A stretch of DNA of 64,000 nucleotides from Myxococcales bacterium (GCA_016794505.1 JAEUJZ010000173.1:1-64000); one strand, 5' to 3'. Numbered from the stretch's first letter, positions 18,137 through 27,156 are shown. Made by a program: numbers and translations. Notes: generated by a model not told the origin, from the sequence alone.

Positions 18137-18458
18137 GCCAACCATCGGCTCATGTACACAGTGCATCATTATGGAATCGAAACTCACATTGCTCGGGGCC
18201 AATGGAAGGTACTCATGCCTCTTCGTCCACTTCGCGTTCTGCCGATCCCTCGAACCCTGCTGGAATGGCATGTCCGCCATCGTCTGATATCAGCAGCTTT
18301 TCGGCCAGATGCAGGAATCCAACGGGGCTCCATCTGGGGAAAGTGAGATCTTATTATTAATCTGTCCTATGGTTCCTACTGCAATCGGCTTGGCAAGTGC
18401 TAGGCGCATTCTGCGCCCGCCCAGCAAGAAGATATTTCCTTACGCAAAGGAGATTCCC
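18137..18458. other. Intergenic stretch without a recognisable gene
   Basis: Short frames on both strands here lack plausible composition or ribosome sites. The stretch becomes AT-rich towards its right end, where it forms the leader of the roadblock gene (AAAGGAGATTCCC just before its GTG). I see no terminator, tRNA or repeat in it. Confidence 0.5.
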
Positions 18459-18818
18459 GTGGCCAATATCTCTGACTCGCTAAATAAAATCATGGAACTA
18501 AGTGGTTGCGTAGCCTGTGCGATAGTTGATTATAATAACGGTACAGTGCTGGGCAAGAAAGGTTCTGGGGTAAATCTAGAAATCGCTGGAGCAGGCAATT
18601 CCGAGGTAGTGAAGGCACAACTTAGAGTCATGAAACAGCTAGGCATTCCTGGAGCAATTGAAGATATTCTAATTACGCTCTCAAATCAATATCATATAAT
18701 TCGTCCTTTAACTTCAAGAGTCGGTCTGTTTATGTATATTGTACTAGAAAAGGACAAGGCAAATCTTGGTATGTCTCGTTATAAAGCGAGCCTCATTGAG
18801 GCAGATTTGATCGTTTGA
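18459..18818 (+). CDS. Roadblock/LC7-domain protein
   Basis: The GTG start at 18459 is set by AAAGGAGA seven bases upstream; the longer in-frame ATG at 18371 has no such site. The 119-residue product is one roadblock domain: LNKIMELSGCVACAIVDYNN, then a glycine-rich turn and VVKAQLRVMKQLG, then IEDILITLSNQYHIIRPL and VGLFMYIVLEKDKANLGMSR. Roadblock proteins act as scaffolds or GTPase regulators; MglB, the polarity GTPase-activating protein of myxobacteria, is an example. No Ras-like GTPase gene is adjacent. The gene is clearly more AT-rich than its surroundings, suggesting recent arrival. Confidence 0.82.
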   Translation: MANISDSLNKIMELSGCVACAIVDYNNGTVLGKKGSGVNLEIAGAGNSEVVKAQLRVMKQLGIPGAIEDILITLSNQYHIIRPLTSRVGLFMYIVLEKDKANLGMSRYKASLIEADLIV

Positions 18819-18919
18819 GAACTAGTCAACGTCTGCGCCCCTCCTAGCGCCGCCAATCGTACAGCGCTCGCGCTTTGCCTGCTTCTCCTGCCAGCGGGAA
18901 GGTGCGGCGTCAGTCGCGG

Positions 18920-20794
18920 TTAGGGGCGACCGGAAAGAGCGGTGAGGGTTTCATCGATCAAGGGGGAGCTGCGCAGGCATTCCCAACAGTCACCGAGGCC
19001 GAAGGCCATGCAGCCTCGCTGGGACAGAAGCGCTTGCACCAGCGGCAGGGCCCGCGCATCGGCAGACTCTTTGACGCGCGGCAGAGCCGCTTGTTTTTGT
19101 TCGCAGGTGGTGGCCAGCCCTAGCTCCAAGAGCGCCAGGGTAGCCGGCGAGAAATCACTGCGATGCTTTAGGTTGGCCAGGCTGGCGGTATAGCGCGCTC
19201 TTTGTCTCAGGGGCGCACGCTCGGACCATGCCAAGAGTAGGTCGACACCGCGATCGCCAAAATCCTTTTCAATGGTGCGCAACAATGCGGTTGCGGTCTC
19301 TTCCTTCGGACTCAGAGCCTGCCTGGTCAGGAAGCGCGCGATCTCGGGTTCGTCGAGGGCGGCAGGCTGGTCTCGAGAGAGCTGCGCGATGGCTTTCAGC
19401 GCGGATTCAGTCTCTCCTTTGAGCACATGGGCCAGCGCTTGGTTGCGTAGCAAATCCGCTTGTGCAACTGCCAAATGGACCGCTGGGACGTTCGTGGACA
19501 CACTCGTTGGCGTCGAGCGAGCCAGACGCTTTCCGGGACTGCGGGTCTTGGGCTCTTCCAGTGAGTCTGCCCGCACTAGCCAGATAACAAGCAGCGGCCC
19601 CGCCAACATGAGTAGGCCCAGGATCCCCGCCAGAGCTCCAAGCTTTTCTGGTGACATTCGCTGCAACGGCCCAGGCATTCGCTTCTGAGCACGCCCGACG
19701 GCTCCAAGAAACATCACCATCGATGCGGTTTGCGGCACGACCCTGGCCGTGCTTGGAATCGGCAGGACAGCGCTAGATCCCGAGACGGCCTGAGGCTGCG
19801 AGTTGCCGATTGAATGCGGCGCAGCCGGAGCGTTCTGCATGCTCGGAGAGCTTGAACGCGCACGCTGAGGCACCAGCACAAGGTTGTTCGCTTCGACGGC
19901 GGATTCCAATGCGTCTAGAAACGCAGCGGCAGAGGCGAATCGCTCGTTTGGCTGCTTTTCGCACAGCTTGCGCGTGAGCGCCTCGGCCCAAGGCGGCACC
20001 GCGACCAGGGGGGCGCGCTGGGCAAACGATGGCAGCGGTGTCGCCAGTTGATGACGCAGAAAGTCGGAGGCTGTCTTGCCCTCGTAGGCCAGACGCCCGG
20101 CCAGCATTTCAAAGAGGATCATCCCGAGCGCATATAGGTCGGTGCGGCCATCTACCTCTCCGCCCGCAGTCTGTTCCGGGGCCATGTACTGCGGCGTGCC
20201 GAAGATCTCGCCAAACTGCGTCAGTTTCTCTGCCGCCTTCCCCGTTTCTCCCATCCCGGCGCTGCTGGAAAGCTTGGCCAAACCGAAGTCGAGGACTTTG
20301 ACGAAATCGGGATCGCCCTCGCGGTGCGTAAGCATGATGTTGTCGGGCTTTATGTCCCTATGCACGATGCCCAGTTCATGCGCGCGGACCATGGCGCTGG
20401 CGACTTGCTGAGTGATGTGAAGAGCGCGCCGGAGGGATAGAGGTCCATCGGAAATCACATCGCGTAGGCTGCGTCCTTCGATGAACTCCAAGGCGAGAAA
20501 TAGAGTGCCGTCTTCGGCCTTCCCACAATCGGTGGCTGCTGCCACATGCGGGTGGTCGATGTGGGCCGCAGCCATCGCTTCGCGCTCGAAGCGAGCAGAG
20601 AACTCAGCAACCTGCGAAAGCTCGGGTCGCAAGAGCTTGAGCGCCAGCCGCTTGCGCATGACCGTATGTTTGACAAGGTACACATCACCCATGCCCCCCT
20701 GCCCGATGAGGGACTCGATCTGATAGCGACCGGCGATGATGGTGCCGACGGCTCGCGCTGGGGCGGCGGCGGATGTGGAAGGTGGGGGCGACAT
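18920..20794 (-). CDS. Membrane-bound eukaryote-like Ser/Thr protein kinase
   Basis: The start MSPPPSTSAAAPARAVG (20794) overlaps the stop of the upstream lipoprotein gene (TGATG), giving 624 residues. The kinase domain (about 20-285) has the glycine loop IGQGGMGDVYLVKH, lysine in RLALKLL, the catalytic HRDIKPDNIMLTH (about 146) and DFGLAKL. The activation segment includes FGTPQYMAPEQ. After a low-complexity linker a single membrane helix (LAGILGLLMLAGPLLVIWLV, about 400) separates an exported domain of about 200 helical residues. That domain may sense an extracellular signal or bind the lipoprotein encoded just upstream. All catalytic residues are present, so it should be active. Confidence 0.92.
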   Translation of the reverse strand: MSPPPSTSAAAPARAVGTIIAGRYQIESLIGQGGMGDVYLVKHTVMRKRLALKLLRPELSQVAEFSARFEREAMAAAHIDHPHVAAATDCGKAEDGTLFLALEFIEGRSLRDVISDGPLSLRRALHITQQVASAMVRAHELGIVHRDIKPDNIMLTHREGDPDFVKVLDFGLAKLSSSAGMGETGKAAEKLTQFGEIFGTPQYMAPEQTAGGEVDGRTDLYALGMILFEMLAGRLAYEGKTASDFLRHQLATPLPSFAQRAPLVAVPPWAEALTRKLCEKQPNERFASAAAFLDALESAVEANNLVLVPQRARSSSPSMQNAPAAPHSIGNSQPQAVSGSSAVLPIPSTARVVPQTASMVMFLGAVGRAQKRMPGPLQRMSPEKLGALAGILGLLMLAGPLLVIWLVRADSLEEPKTRSPGKRLARSTPTSVSTNVPAVHLAVAQADLLRNQALAHVLKGETESALKAIAQLSRDQPAALDEPEIARFLTRQALSPKEETATALLRTIEKDFGDRGVDLLLAWSERAPLRQRARYTASLANLKHRSDFSPATLALLELGLATTCEQKQAALPRVKESADARALPLVQALLSQRGCMAFGLGDCWECLRSSPLIDETLTALSGRP

Positions 20795-21423
20795 CACTTG
20801 ATCTCCCGCAGGGTGGCGCTGGCGCGATCCTTGACCTGCTGCCGCCAAGTGCCCTGCAAGACTTCTTCCAAATAGGGCTGTGCTGGCTGCCCAATCTGCT
20901 GAACCAGAAAGCGCCGAACTTTGAAGTGATCGCCGTCGTTGCCTAGGCCAGCAACGACGGATCGGATCAGAAACGAATTTTCGCGATAGCTAGGGTCTAG
21001 TGCAAGTGTGCGGCTGAAGTGATGCAGGCAGTCGGAAATCCAGAGCTTTGCGCAGTATAGTTGCCCCAGGATGTACGCGACATCGGCGTTATTGGGGTAC
21101 TTGTAGCTCAACTTCTGAAGGTCTTTGAGCGTGCCCATGCTGCGGTCGCCGCGGATCACACGCTGACGAATGACTGCCACCTCCGGCGGCTCGGGAGGAG
21201 GCTTCTTGAACACCGGAACTGGCCGCCGCACTTGCTGCGCGTTGACCGCCGCCGCGCCAGCGCCCTGTCCAGCAGCAGTGGCTGGCAGAGTCGGACCCGT
21301 CGGCGGATCGGTGACGTCAGCGGCGCTGTCGTCCGTGAGCTTGGATTTTCCAGAGTTGTTGCAGGCCGCAAGAGAAAGCAACGCCAGCACGAGTAAACAG
21401 GCACCCAATCTCTGCAGCTGCAT
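20794..21423 (-). CDS. TPR-like lipoprotein coupled to the kinase
   Basis: The start MQLQRLGACLLVLALL (21423) gives a signal peptide with lipobox LAAC; an earlier ATG would spoil it. The 209-residue protein has a disordered linker rich in Ala/Pro, then a helical repeat region: VIRQRVIRGDRSMGTLKDL, NNADVAYILGQLYCAKLW and HHFSRTLALDPSYREN, typical of TPR units. Its stop overlaps the start of the Ser/Thr kinase gene, so the two are made together and may form a sensor pair, with the lipoprotein outside and the kinase spanning the membrane. Confidence 0.75.
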   Translation of the reverse strand: MQLQRLGACLLVLALLSLAACNNSGKSKLTDDSAADVTDPPTGPTLPATAAGQGAGAAAVNAQQVRRPVPVFKKPPPEPPEVAVIRQRVIRGDRSMGTLKDLQKLSYKYPNNADVAYILGQLYCAKLWISDCLHHFSRTLALDPSYRENSFLIRSVVAGLGNDGDHFKVRRFLVQQIGQPAQPYLEEVLQGTWRQQVKDRASATLREIK

Positions 21424-21492
21424 CACCCCTCCCAATGAGCACAATCGAACATTGGCCACGACGGTAACGATATCAGATTGACACACTGGAAG

Positions 21493-23118
21493 TCACTTCT
21501 TTGGCGGCACCGGGAAGGCAGCAAAGAAGTCGACGACCTCCAGCACTTGCAAGAGCAGCGCGTGGCGGGATTCCGCGAGCTGCTCGATGTCGTACGTGTC
21601 AAAAAAGCAGGTGATCTCGATAGGGATGGCGAACTCGTTGAGCCCGGTGAAGTTGACGCTGACTTTGTCTTGGATGCATAGGGGCTGCTCCTTGACGCAA
21701 GCGAGCAGGGCATCGCGTAGCTCGCGCAGCTTCTTGGGCTTCAGGCTGTGGGCGATGTTGAGTGAAAGCACGACTCGCAAACGGTCGCGTGCAGCCAACG
21801 TCTCAATGTTCAGATCGGCGAGCTTTCCGTTGGGAATCGTCACCAGACTGCGGTCCTGCGTGCGGATGCGTGTGCTTCGAATACCGATCTGCTCAACATG
21901 GCCGAGCACATCGCCGACCTTGACTTGATCGCCAACCCGCATCGGCTGATCGAGACTGAGCGTCATGCCGCCGATGAGGTGTTCAAGAGCGTTCTTGGCA
22001 GCGAGCGCCACCGCGAGACCGCCGAGACCCAAGCTCGCCAGGACCGCGGTTACCGAATAGCCCATGGCCTGGATGCTCCACAGCACCGCCACTGCCCAAA
22101 GGCCCACTTCGATCAAGCGATGCAGAAGTGGAGCCATGCCAACCAGCGCCGGACGCGCGGTTAGCCAGGCCGACTGTCTCACGCGCCCTACCAGAACATC
22201 GGTGGCGCGCCAGATCGAGAAGACCATGCCGATGATGAGCGCGACATTGCACAGCCCGCGCACGATCTGCTCGCCCGTGGCGGTCATGAACAGTGACAAC
22301 AAAAGCAAGCGCAGGGCCAGGGCAGCTCCCAGCACACGCAGTGGAGCCGTCTGGCGTTCCAGCACCGCCTTAAACAGCTCGCGGCGGCCGAATAGGATCC
22401 ACGCCACCAAGCGGAGTACCGTCGAAAAAAACAGTCCGAACAGCCCGCTGAGGACAAGAAAGACCGGCAGCATCAGCCACTGGAAGTACAGAAGTCCTCC
22501 CGGTCCGGTGACCAGTAGGAAGTGCGGCATGTGATCGAGCAGCCAGTGATCCGGCAGGCGCTGAAACCACGCGGGCGTCCTCTCGACGGTTCTTTGTGAA
22601 AAAACCCAGTGCGTCCCCCCGTTTGCCTGGCGCTTGCGCGTCATGCGCACCGGCTCGGACTGAAGCGGCATCTGGATGCGCCCCAGCTCGTCTTGATCGG
22701 GCAAGCCGTCGTCTATGTTTCCCGATGGAGAGTCTGAGATTTTGGCCAGCCGCTCTGCGTCAAACGGTAGCCTTCGGTCAAGCACGGCTAGTAGTTTGCG
22801 GGCGAGATGAGTCATCTCTTCGGCGTCTTTCGACACCGGCCATAGGTCGTCGGCCGCCTGTTCGAACTGACCGTCGTGGGCGTTTTGCATAAAGCGTTCG
22901 AGCGCCCGCCGTGGCGAGTCGGTGTCCACAGTATCGCCATCTTCCTGAGCAACCACCGCAGGGGGCGCGGCCGGGCGGGCCACTGGCTGTGGCGATTTCG
23001 GGTCGCTGACCACTGGTGGGGCCCCCATGGCAACCCCGATGAGCAGCATCAGCACAAGACCGCCAAAACTGCTGCCGATGCCAATGGTGCCTCGGTGAAA
23101 GCTCTCGCGAAGTCGCAT
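21493..23118 (-). CDS. MscS-family mechanosensitive channel
   Basis: The 541-residue protein has a signal or first helix (FGGLVLMLLIGVAMGA), a periplasmic domain of about 170 residues and then five or so membrane helices. The MscS core is clear at about 340-440: ASLGLGGLAVALAAKNALEH (pore helix TM3 type), VGDQVKVGDVLGHVEQIG and the beta-domain signature RSLVTIPNGKLADL. It releases solutes when membrane tension rises. The large extra N-terminal domain resembles MscM/YbdG-like or MscK-like members. It lies 70 bp upstream of the lipoprotein/kinase pair on the same strand. Confidence 0.92.
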   Translation of the reverse strand: MRLRESFHRGTIGIGSSFGGLVLMLLIGVAMGAPPVVSDPKSPQPVARPAAPPAVVAQEDGDTVDTDSPRRALERFMQNAHDGQFEQAADDLWPVSKDAEEMTHLARKLLAVLDRRLPFDAERLAKISDSPSGNIDDGLPDQDELGRIQMPLQSEPVRMTRKRQANGGTHWVFSQRTVERTPAWFQRLPDHWLLDHMPHFLLVTGPGGLLYFQWLMLPVFLVLSGLFGLFFSTVLRLVAWILFGRRELFKAVLERQTAPLRVLGAALALRLLLLSLFMTATGEQIVRGLCNVALIIGMVFSIWRATDVLVGRVRQSAWLTARPALVGMAPLLHRLIEVGLWAVAVLWSIQAMGYSVTAVLASLGLGGLAVALAAKNALEHLIGGMTLSLDQPMRVGDQVKVGDVLGHVEQIGIRSTRIRTQDRSLVTIPNGKLADLNIETLAARDRLRVVLSLNIAHSLKPKKLRELRDALLACVKEQPLCIQDKVSVNFTGLNEFAIPIEITCFFDTYDIEQLAESRHALLLQVLEVVDFFAAFPVPPKK

Positions 23119-23316
23119 GCTTGCCAGCTCCCGCAGCGGTGCCTAAGCCGCCCCCTTTTGCCAGGATCTCTCAGCTCTTGGGCAAAGTCCATCACTGCAG
23201 CGAGAAGCGTTGCCAGTCCATTCGGTCCACTCCGCTGCTCCTTGGCGTGTGCTGCCACCCGACCTACAGCAACATTGGAACGCTTGGGTCCAATATATTG
23301 AAATACAACGCTTCCC

Positions 23317-23937
23317 ATGAAAATACTCAACGCACATGAGAAGCGTTCACAAATAGCTGTCGGATACATTCGCGTAAGTACACAGGAGCAAACCTGCGAG
23401 GGAGTGAGTCTTGGCGCATAATGGGATAAGCTAGCGCTCTATTGTCAGCTTCAGGGGACTACGCTTGTCGATATCAAGGCGGATGAAGGGGTGACGGGCG
23501 GGACGCTGGAGCGACCCGGCCTACCAGCAGCGCTGAAGATGCTTTCCCGCGGCCAGTCGGACACGCTCGTCGTCGTCAAGGTCGATCGGCTGTCGCGGTC
23601 TCTCAGGGATCTGGGCCTGCTGGTCGACGCGTATTTTCGCCACGACCGCTATCACTTGCTGTCGCTGTGCGGCATGGCCAATACGCATACGGCTGCGGGG
23701 CGGATGCTCCTGATGAATCTTGGCAATTACGCTCAGTTTGAACGCGAAATCATCTCGGAGCGTACCCGTGAAGCGATGCAGTATTTGAAACAGAAAGGCA
23801 TCGTTTTAGGTTCGCCGATTTACGGCTATCGTGTGCCCCGCCAATTGGATGATAAAGGTCGGCGCGTGGTCGAGGAAGACCCGACGGAGCAGGCCACGCT
23901 CCGACGGATGATCGCGCTACGCGAGGCGGGATTCTGA
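23317..23937 (+). pseudogene. Serine recombinase pseudogene (nonsense mutation and truncation)
   Basis: Starting at ATG 23317 the frame reads MKILNAHEKRSQIAVGYIRV and STQEQTCEGVSLGA, reaches a TAA at 23419-23421, and continues in frame with the rest of a resolvase domain: VVVKVDRLSRSLRDLGLLVD, LLSLCGMANTHTAAGR, QFEREIISERTREAMQYL. The catalytic serine (VST) is upstream of the stop; the recombinase domain begins but ends at REAGF, where the IS remnant starts. A CAA to TAA change would explain the internal stop. It is related to the intact recombinase at 59178-60170. Confidence 0.85.
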
Positions 23938-24159
23938 GGGTGCATGCGTCGGAACTCGCTGATGCACGTGTGCTCGGGATGCGTGTTGCCAACGAGCACG
24001 CGGAACGCGATGTCTTCATGCGTGCGCGTTTCGATCTTGCGCGACGACGGCACACCGACGCAGTACGCGTACAAATGCAGCGCCGTCATCATGCGCGGAT
24101 CGTGCGGCGGAAAGCCGCGGCGCTCGCGCTCGTAGTAGGCCGTGATACGCGACAGGTCG

Positions 24160-26079
24160 GTGCGCCAGGCACAAGCTGACATCAACCAACGGGTGGACGT
24201 CCCGTCGGTGGAAATAGGGATGAAGCGGGAAATCGCCATGCGCGGTGTCCCGCAGAGACCCTCACCTTATCGAGTCTTGCATGGGCTGTCGCGAGGCCGG
24301 CTGCGAAGCGTAGACAGGGAGTGTGCAGGCCGTAATGCAGCGTGCGTGAAGGGATCGAGCCCCGTTAAACTGCATCTTCCGTGGTGGCCGAGCGAGTCGA
24401 CGCATCGCGAAGGCAACATCGGCGGTCGTAAGACCGTTGGCACCACCGGGGTCATAGACCATGGCATGTACAGACGGCTGATGTCGGAACCTGGGAGATC
24501 TCTTCGGGGTGGGGCCCAAATTCGCCAGGGCTTCTTCGTCGCTGGGCAAGGCCTAACCGCCAAGTCGGCGACAAGTGCCCGAAGAGAAGTCAGATCTCGT
24601 CATAGTAGCGACGAAGTGGGGTAACTCCCATGGAGCCAAGGGCGAGACGGGTTGTGAACCAGAGCAGAAGGACTCCTGGGGTCTGCGCAGACGGACCCTT
24701 CGCAGGATATGCCCGACTGCACTGGATACTCGCGGCCTCGCAGAGCAAGCCGGCGGAGCCGATGCGGAACCTCATGCATCACCTCAACGTGCACAATCTG
24801 CGGCAGGCATTCCGCGCTTTGGATGGCACCAAGGCCAGCGGAATCGATCATGTGACCAAGGACGTCTATCAGCAGAACCTAGACGAGAATCTGCAAGCCC
24901 TGGAGCAGACGCTGCGTGGCGGTGGGTGGCGTCCCAAACCCGCGCGGGAAGTGCTCATTCCCAAGCCGCAAGGCGGAATGAGACCGCTGGCCGTTGGATG
25001 TCTGGAGGACAAGATCGTTCAGACGCTTGTGGCCCGCATTCTCGAAGCGATGTATGAGCCGCACTTCCACCGACACAGCTATGGCTTTCGGCGCGGCATG
25101 TCAGCGCATCAGGCGCTGGGTCGCGCGTATGAAACCATCTGTCGTCGCAGAGAGTCTTGCGTTGTGGTCGAGATGGACATCGAAAAATTTTTCGATTCCG
25201 TCGATCATGACTGGCTCCTGCGTACACTCGGGCAGCGCATCGGCGATCCGCACTTCCTGCGGCTCATCAAACGGATGCTCCGCTGCTCGATGCTGCACGC
25301 AGATGGCACCATGGCGGACAAGCTCGCTGGCACACCGCAAGGCTCGCCGGCCAGTCCCCTCCTCGCCAACGTCTGTCTCCATGTCCTTTTGGACCAGTGG
25401 TTCACTCAGCACTGGACCCACAAAGGAGAGTTCATTCGCTATGCAGACGATGCGATCTTTGTCTTCTCGGATGAGGAAACCGCGCACGCATTTCAGCTCG
25501 CGCTGCTCGCGCGCATGGCCGAGGCTGGGCTTCGTCTCAACCTCGACAAGACTCGCATCGTGCCTTTCAGTGCCGCGTCTCCCAAAGGGACCATCACCCT
25601 TTTGGGTTTCGAGCTGTACTGGGGAATCAAACGAGGTGTCGGCAAGCGCTTGAAGGTGAAGCCCCTCCCCAAGCGCCTTGCTCGCGCAGCGCAGAGCTTT
25701 ACGACGTGGATCAAACGCGAGCGACAGCGGAAGACCACCGCCTTCCTGTGGCGCGAGGCGGCCGCCAAAATGATCGGCCACTTTCGCTACTACGGCGTGA
25801 TCTGGAACGAGTCCAAGCTTGCCCACTTCTACTGGCTCTGCGTCGGGGCGTTGTTTCGCTGGCTGAATTGTCGCTCACAGCGCAGCTCCTACACGTGGGA
25901 GCAGTTCGAGCGGCGACTGCACTTCAGCCCGCTGCCACAACCCCCTCGTGCTTCTGATCTGCTCGACATATCCTCCGCGCATGCCGCCACGAGGAACCGC
26001 AAACCGAAGAGCCGGATGCCCGAATTGGGCACGTCCGGTTCTGTGAGGAGCGCCAGCCTTGAGCTGGCGTTTACTTGAT
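24160..26079 (+). mobile_element. Group II intron, full length, with intron-encoded reverse transcriptase
   Basis: The 5' end is GTGCGCC, the group II consensus, and the ends are fixed by the repaired transposase frame. The 5' part (24160-24629) is non-coding and would fold into domains I-III. Domain V is at 26009-26041: GAGCCGG, a loop around GAATTG, and CCGGTTC, with the catalytic AGC triad. A short domain VI hairpin follows (CGCCAGC, CTTGA, GCTGGCG). The intron sits antisense to the transposase gene, so transposase mRNA would not contain a spliceable intron. That is common for introns that use DNA targets rather than transcripts. Confidence 0.88.
24630..26078 (+). CDS. ltrA: Group II intron reverse transcriptase/maturase
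   Basis: The frame from ATG 24630 gives 482 residues. The N-terminus has the RT0-like helix (LHWILAASQSKPAEPMRNLM) and RT1 (FRALDGTKASGIDHVTKDVY). Fingers and palm follow: VLIPKPQGGMRPLAVGCLED, HSYGFRRGMSAHQALGRA, VVVEMDIEKFFDSVDHDWL, GTPQGSPASPLLANVCLH and the catalytic FIRYADDAIFVF. The maturase/X domain follows (WIKRERQRKTTAFLWREAA, IGHFRYYGV). No HNH endonuclease is present, so it would rely on nicked or replicating DNA. The frame continues through domains V and VI, ending two bases before the intron end; the last 35 or so residues are therefore unlikely to matter as protein. Confidence 0.93.
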   Translation: MEPRARRVVNQSRRTPGVCADGPFAGYARLHWILAASQSKPAEPMRNLMHHLNVHNLRQAFRALDGTKASGIDHVTKDVYQQNLDENLQALEQTLRGGGWRPKPAREVLIPKPQGGMRPLAVGCLEDKIVQTLVARILEAMYEPHFHRHSYGFRRGMSAHQALGRAYETICRRRESCVVVEMDIEKFFDSVDHDWLLRTLGQRIGDPHFLRLIKRMLRCSMLHADGTMADKLAGTPQGSPASPLLANVCLHVLLDQWFTQHWTHKGEFIRYADDAIFVFSDEETAHAFQLALLARMAEAGLRLNLDKTRIVPFSAASPKGTITLLGFELYWGIKRGVGKRLKVKPLPKRLARAAQSFTTWIKRERQRKTTAFLWREAAAKMIGHFRYYGVIWNESKLAHFYWLCVGALFRWLNCRSQRSSYTWEQFERRLHFSPLPQPPRASDLLDISSAHAATRNRKPKSRMPELGTSGSVRSASLELAFT

Positions 26080-26195
26080 AGCTGCGCGACGGTTTCCAGA
26101 ATGAAGTAGGCGAGATGATCCGCCGCCAGCCAGTCAAGCGGACTCGGCGGTAACAGGAACCCCTGCCGAGGCTGGTACTCCCGATACGTCTTCAT

Positions 26196-26692
26196 CGCGC
26201 CCTTAGATCACGCCCGCGCAAAGATGTCGATCGATTTTCAGATTCTTGCTCCAACGGCCTCCTAGCCCGCCCGCCGCAGCCCAGCCCTAACAAGGCCTGG
26301 GGAATGGCCGGCACGCTGCATAACGCAGAAGCCTGAGAGCCTTTGGCTGCCGTTCCCGAAGACCCCTGCCGTGCCGTCCGCATCCGGGCTGAGCCAGGAA
26401 GCTTACGTGCGGACCGTACACCTGCCCGCTACGTCTGCCAGGCCGATGCAGACCCGCCCCAGACTTGACTGCTGCCCTCAACGACTTCCCCGCCACATCG
26501 ACGCGACACCGCCCCAGGGGAAACCACCCCCCGCACGTGCCGCCGAGGACAAGAGTCCACCGCGACCCCTTCGCAGGCAGAAGAACGCCCTGATTTCGCG
26601 GCCTTGTTTGCGCCGTGAAAACGCGGGGGAAATCGCAGCAACCGGGACTTCCTGGCCCGGCTCGGTCCGCGCCGCGGCACGCAATACGCACG
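26196..26692. other. Intergenic stretch between the IS remnant and ssrA
   Basis: No convincing gene is present. Long frames on both strands here show shadow-type composition without ribosome sites. The missing right terminal repeat of the IS, if kept, would be in the first 100 bp (26196-26290), but I could not pick it out. I saw no tRNA, attachment-site duplication or clear RNA structure. Confidence 0.45.
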
Positions 26693-26740
26693 AAAAGAAA
26701 AAAGCCCACCGACCCAGGCTTTCTGGCGTCGGTGGGCTTC
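26693..26740 (-). terminator. Rho-independent terminator of ssrA
   Basis: On the leftward strand a 12-bp stem (AAGCCCACCGAC pairing with GTCGGTGGGCTT) with a loop of about 14 bases is followed by a run of T residues. It begins 3 bases after the end of tmRNA, as expected for its transcription terminator. Confidence 0.92.
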
Positions 26741-26742
26741 CA

Positions 26743-27100
26743 TGGAGGCGCCGGGAGTTGAACCCGGGTCCGAAAGTGCTTCACAGGGGCCACTACGTGT
26801 GTAGCCGGTATTTGATTCACCCTTTGCGGCGCCTACCGGCGAGCCCCGCTTCGGGCTATTCCGTCTTTGATTTCGCCCTCCAAGCGACGGACATCAAGGA
26901 GCGCTAGCCCGGCTATTTTGACACCCCCTCTCGGGTCACGGACCCTACCCGAGGGAAGCGGCTCTCTTACTGGGTATTAAGCAGCGAGAGCGTACGCGTT
27001 ATCGTTCGCGTTTCTTACTTTCCGTTGGATTTACGAGGTAGCGGAACCTCGACACGCGACCTTCTGCGGAGTTCACCCCCGTCGAAACCGTTTCGCCCCC
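26743..27100 (-). ncRNA. ssrA: tmRNA (transfer-messenger RNA)
   Basis: The 5' end GGGGGCGAAACGGTTTCGAC is the tmRNA signature and pairs with CGCCTCC at the 3' end to make the acceptor stem. The T arm is GGTTCAACTCCCGG. The tag reading frame gives ANDNAYALAA followed by TAA, with GCG as the resume codon. The length is 358 nt. CCA is not encoded after the discriminator base, so it must be added after transcription. tmRNA rescues stalled ribosomes together with SmpB and marks the unfinished protein for proteolysis. It is one continuous molecule, not the permuted two-piece form. Confidence 0.97.
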
Positions 27101-27128
27101 TTGACTAGAGGACCCAAAGACAGTGGCA

Positions 27129-27156
27129 GCATAGGCACCGCTCCGTCTCTCGTCAA
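27129..27156 (-). promoter_or_regulatory. Sigma70-type promoter of ssrA
   Basis: On the leftward strand TTGACG (-35, 27156-27151) and TATGCT (-10, 27134-27129) are separated by 17 bp. Transcription would begin about 20 bases before the mature tmRNA 5' end, leaving a short leader for RNase P to remove. Confidence 0.75.

Larger units (their letters stand above)
23938..26195 (-). mobile_element. Truncated IS1182-type element, transposase split by a group II intron
   Basis: On the left-going strand a transposase starts at 26195 with MKTYREYQPRQGFLLPPSPL and reads to YFILETVAQL, where the intron (24160-26079) interrupts it. Removing the intron exactly restores the frame: VAQL joins DLSRITAYYERERRGFPP, then HDPRMMTALHLYAYCVGVPS and SRKIETRTHEDIAFRVLVGN, the N-terminal domain of IS1182-family transposases. 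After HTCISEFRRMH (about 23943) it stops matching and runs into the recombinase pseudogene. Only about 110 residues of transposase remain, so the element cannot move itself. The terminal repeats were not found. Confidence 0.85.

Noticed and set aside
18152..18346. A 64-codon rightward frame before the roadblock gene
   Set aside because: No ribosome site, poor codon composition and overlapping frames of equal quality on both strands.
26371..26907. A long rightward frame overlapping the ssrA 3' half and its terminator
   Set aside because: It crosses a structured RNA gene and a terminator and has no ribosome site; it is a shadow of GC-rich non-coding DNA.
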